Part shown: positions 23,391 to 25,249 of the stretch, piece after piece | Position numbering within the stretch: position 1 is the first letter of the stretch | Layout: the number at the start of each line of letters is the position of its first letter | NCBI GenBank assembly: GCA_934631025.1 | Contig: CAKTXR010000041.1 | Span: forward strand, 1-25,249 | From: an uncultured Clostridia bacterium | GTDB lineage: Bacteria > Bacillota > Clostridia > Christensenellales > Aristaeellaceae | Length of the DNA stretch: 25,249 bases | Reading direction: 5' to 3' | Translations under genes and position numbers: made by a program | The notes under the pieces: model-generated | Database searches by the model: none | The model's input: only the letters and a program-made list of their open reading frames with translations | Told to the model about the DNA's origin: nothing

Positions 23391-23948
23391 TCAGGAGCGG
23401 GACATATACTCGCCGGTGCGGGTATCGATGCGCAGCACGTCGCCGGTGTTGACGAACAGCGGCACCTGCAGGGTGTAGCCGGTCTCGACGGTGGCGGGCT
23501 TGGTGGTGTTGGAGGCGGTGTCGCCCTTGAAGCCGGGCTCGGTCTCGGTGACGGTCAGCTCGACAAAGTTAGGCGCTTCGACGGAGAAGGCTTCGCCCTT
23601 GAAGAAGCGGACGGTGGCCACGGTGTTCTCCTTCATGAAGCGGATGGCGTCCTCGACCTTGTCCTCGGTCAGGGGCATCTGCTCGTAGGTCTCGGGATCC
23701 ATGAAGTAGTACAGCTCGCCGTCGTTGTAGAGGTACTCCAGCTCCTTGGTCTCGATGATGGCCTTGGGCATCTTATCGGTGGGGTTGAAGGAGCGCTCGA
23801 TCACAGCGCCGGTCATGATATTCTTGATCTTGGTGCGAACGAAGGCAGCGCCCTTGCCCGGCTTAACGTGCTGGAAGTCGACGACCGTCCAAACGCCGCC
23901 GTCCCATTCCACAGTCAGACCCTTCTTGAAATCGCCAGCAGTTACCAT
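23391..23948 (-). CDS. efp: Elongation factor P
   Basis: A 185-residue translation factor that binds ribosomes stalled on polyproline stretches and promotes peptide bond formation. All three beta-barrel domains are present. The tip of domain I is HVKPGKGAAF, with K32 at the position that is modified in many bacteria. The C-terminal signature ETGYTLQVPLFVNTGDVLRIDTRTGEYMSR is intact. AAGGAGG lies upstream of the ATG. It follows the aminopeptidase gene by 79 bases, the same order as yqhT-efp in Bacillus. The proline-rich tail encoded at 2663-2960 is the sort of sequence that needs EF-P. Confidence 0.98.
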   Translation of the reverse strand: MVTAGDFKKGLTVEWDGGVWTVVDFQHVKPGKGAAFVRTKIKNIMTGAVIERSFNPTDKMPKAIIETKELEYLYNDGELYYFMDPETYEQMPLTEDKVEDAIRFMKENTVATVRFFKGEAFSVEAPNFVELTVTETEPGFKGDTASNTTKPATVETGYTLQVPLFVNTGDVLRIDTRTGEYMSRS

Positions 23949-24027
23949 TGGTAAGTTCCTCCTTAATATGTCGCTCGGGAAAATATATGGAAAACGCAGG
24001 ACGCTCCTACGTCAGTCCACCGCTTCA

Positions 24028-25095
24028 TTACAGCGTGATCAGTTCCTTGGGCGCGTTCACGAGGTTGCGATAGCCGTTCTCCTGAATGGCCACGGTGTCC
24101 TCGATGCGGCAGCCGCCGATACCCGGCAGATACACGCCCGGCTCAACGGTCACGATATGGCCCGGCACCAGCTTGCGCTCGTCGCGCGTGTTGAGGCCCG
24201 GCTGCTCGTGAATGAAAAGCCCCACGCCGTGCCCCAGGCTGTGGCCGAACGCGCCGGGATACCTGCTGTCCAGATAGTCGCGCGCGCAGCGATCCACGTC
24301 GCGGCACACAACGCCCGGCCCCACCATGTCCAGCGACATGAGCTGAGCCTTCAGCACCGTGTCATAAATAGCGTGCAGCTCGTCGCTGATCTTGCCGAAC
24401 GCCACCGTGCGGGTCATGTCCGCGCAGTAGCCGCCGTAGGTCGCGCCGAAATCGAGGGTCAAAAGCTCGCCCTCCTGCACGACGTGATCGCCCGGAATGG
24501 CGTGCGGCAGGGAGCCGTTCACGCCCGCGCAGGCGATGGTGTTAAACGCCAGACCGTCGCCGCCCAGCCGGAGCATGGTATAGTCCAGCTCGAGCTGAAT
24601 TTCCTTTTCGGTCATGCCGGCCTTCATCACGCCCAGCATCTTGTCGAACGCCGCGCACGAAATGGCGCACGCCCTGGCGATCAGCTCGATCTCGCCTTCG
24701 TCCTTGACCATGCGCAGCGCTTCGGTCTCGCCGTGCGCGGCGGTCAGCTCGATGCCGGTGAGCTTTTCCTTCATCCGGCGATAGCTCTCAACCGTCATGT
24801 CGTCCTCTTCGACGGCCAGCTTCTCAGCGCCCTGCGCCTTCAAAAGCGCCAGCAGCTCGGAGAGCATCGGATGCTGCGCGTCATAGCGCACCACGCGGAT
24901 CCCCGGCGCCTGCCGTCCGGCCTGCTCGACATAGCGGAAGTCGGTCAGGATCACCGTTTCGGCCGCGCTCACCAGCAGGCAGCCCTCGCCGGTATAGCCG
25001 GTCAGATAACGCATATTATTCGGTTTCTGAATCAGCACATGAGTCATATCCGCGCGCTTCATGAGCGCCAGCAGCTTCTCAATGCGATTGGTCAT
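24028..25095 (-). CDS. Xaa-Pro aminopeptidase, M24 family
   Basis: A 355-residue dinuclear metallopeptidase that removes an N-terminal residue preceding proline. An N-terminal creatinase-like domain (1-125; YLTGYTGEGCLLV, ILTDFRYVEQA) precedes the pita-bread catalytic domain. Metal ligands are D215 (LLTLDFGATYGG), D226 (CADMTRT), H289 (HSLGHGVGLFIHEQPG), E318 (VTVEPGVY) and E332 (CRIEDTV). The ATG at 25095 lies 9 bases after GGAGG; a GTG two codons upstream is too close to it. It probably starts a transcript running through efp. The upstream 25110-25160 is AT-rich with a TATTAT at 25127-25132, but no clear -35. Confidence 0.95.
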   Translation of the reverse strand: MTNRIEKLLALMKRADMTHVLIQKPNNMRYLTGYTGEGCLLVSAAETVILTDFRYVEQAGRQAPGIRVVRYDAQHPMLSELLALLKAQGAEKLAVEEDDMTVESYRRMKEKLTGIELTAAHGETEALRMVKDEGEIELIARACAISCAAFDKMLGVMKAGMTEKEIQLELDYTMLRLGGDGLAFNTIACAGVNGSLPHAIPGDHVVQEGELLTLDFGATYGGYCADMTRTVAFGKISDELHAIYDTVLKAQLMSLDMVGPGVVCRDVDRCARDYLDSRYPGAFGHSLGHGVGLFIHEQPGLNTRDERKLVPGHIVTVEPGVYLPGIGGCRIEDTVAIQENGYRNLVNAPKELITL

Positions 25096-25249
25096 AATCA
25101 CACACCTCCACGATTCAAAAACATATATAATAGTTTATCACATCCGGCGCGGAATTTCCACTTCTATTTTGCGCCGCGCATTATTTTTTAGAAAAAGACG
25201 TGATAATTCCTTGGTCGGGCGCGGCTTTTGAGCGCCCCGAGCGGCAAAT

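Noticed and set aside
23999..24018. Imperfect palindrome GGACGCTCCTACGTCAGTCC between the aminopeptidase and efp genes
   Set aside because: The stem is short with a bulge and no T-tract. It could be a weak attenuator or operator, but there is no supporting signal.
25215..25240. Hairpin TCGGGCGC/GCGCCCCGA at the end of the window
   Set aside because: No T-tract follows on either strand and the neighbouring gene is outside the window, so it cannot be called a terminator.

Overview
The window reads as a high-GC chromosome segment from an anaerobic Firmicute of the class Clostridia, probably a gut lineage. The evidence is strong AGGAGG ribosome binding sites, sigma-A promoters that often carry an extended -10, a CD1247-type protein, the Xaa-Pro peptidase/efp pair, a LytTR two-component system and a D-allulose epimerase of clostridial type. 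The placement is an inference from gene content. I see no rRNA, tRNA, CRISPR array, transposase or phage gene. Gene density is high and the genes are almost all intact.

Left part (1-6902). The window opens inside groEL, which ends in a strong terminator. A GNAT acetyltransferase follows on the minus strand. Next is a three-gene plus-strand operon from a good promoter: a membrane-anchored protein with a proline/arginine-rich cytoplasmic tail and two lamin-tail-like domains, a VTC-type (polyphosphate polymerase fold) protein, and a DUF4956 membrane protein. A separately promoted diaminopropionate ammonia-lyase gene (dpaL) follows.

Middle (6903-13112). Two overlapping genes encode a heterodimeric ABC exporter. 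Convergent to them lies a response regulator (REC-LytTR) and histidine kinase pair; the kinase has no membrane sensor. A pair of 11-bp direct repeats, exactly 21 bp apart and matching the LytTR consensus well, sits upstream of the exporter promoter, so the two-component system probably controls the exporter. A DUF4886 SGNH-type hydrolase is divergent from the regulator, and the two promoters have touching -35 boxes.

Right-middle (13194-17646). An AraC regulator is divergent from an oxidoreductase (Gfo/Idh/MocA) and a TIM-barrel sugar isomerase/epimerase, a typical small sugar-catabolic module. An unrecognised 497-residue protein then follows a perfect consensus promoter and carries a short motif like one in sodium-pumping decarboxylase beta subunits.

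Right part (17735-25249, all minus strand). One promoter near 22552-22580 appears to drive six tightly packed genes: lipoate-protein ligase, a free-standing lipoyl domain, lipoyl synthase, a second lipoate ligase, D-allulose 3-epimerase and a HAD phosphatase. Joining lipoylation to a rare-sugar epimerase by overlapping genes is unusual. The window closes with Xaa-Pro aminopeptidase, elongation factor P and an acidic CD1247-family zinc-ribbon protein.

The best candidates for something undescribed are the lipoyl-carrier/allulose operon, the LytTR-controlled exporter with a soluble kinase, the lamin-tail/VTC/DUF4956 operon, and the unknown protein at 16153-17646.
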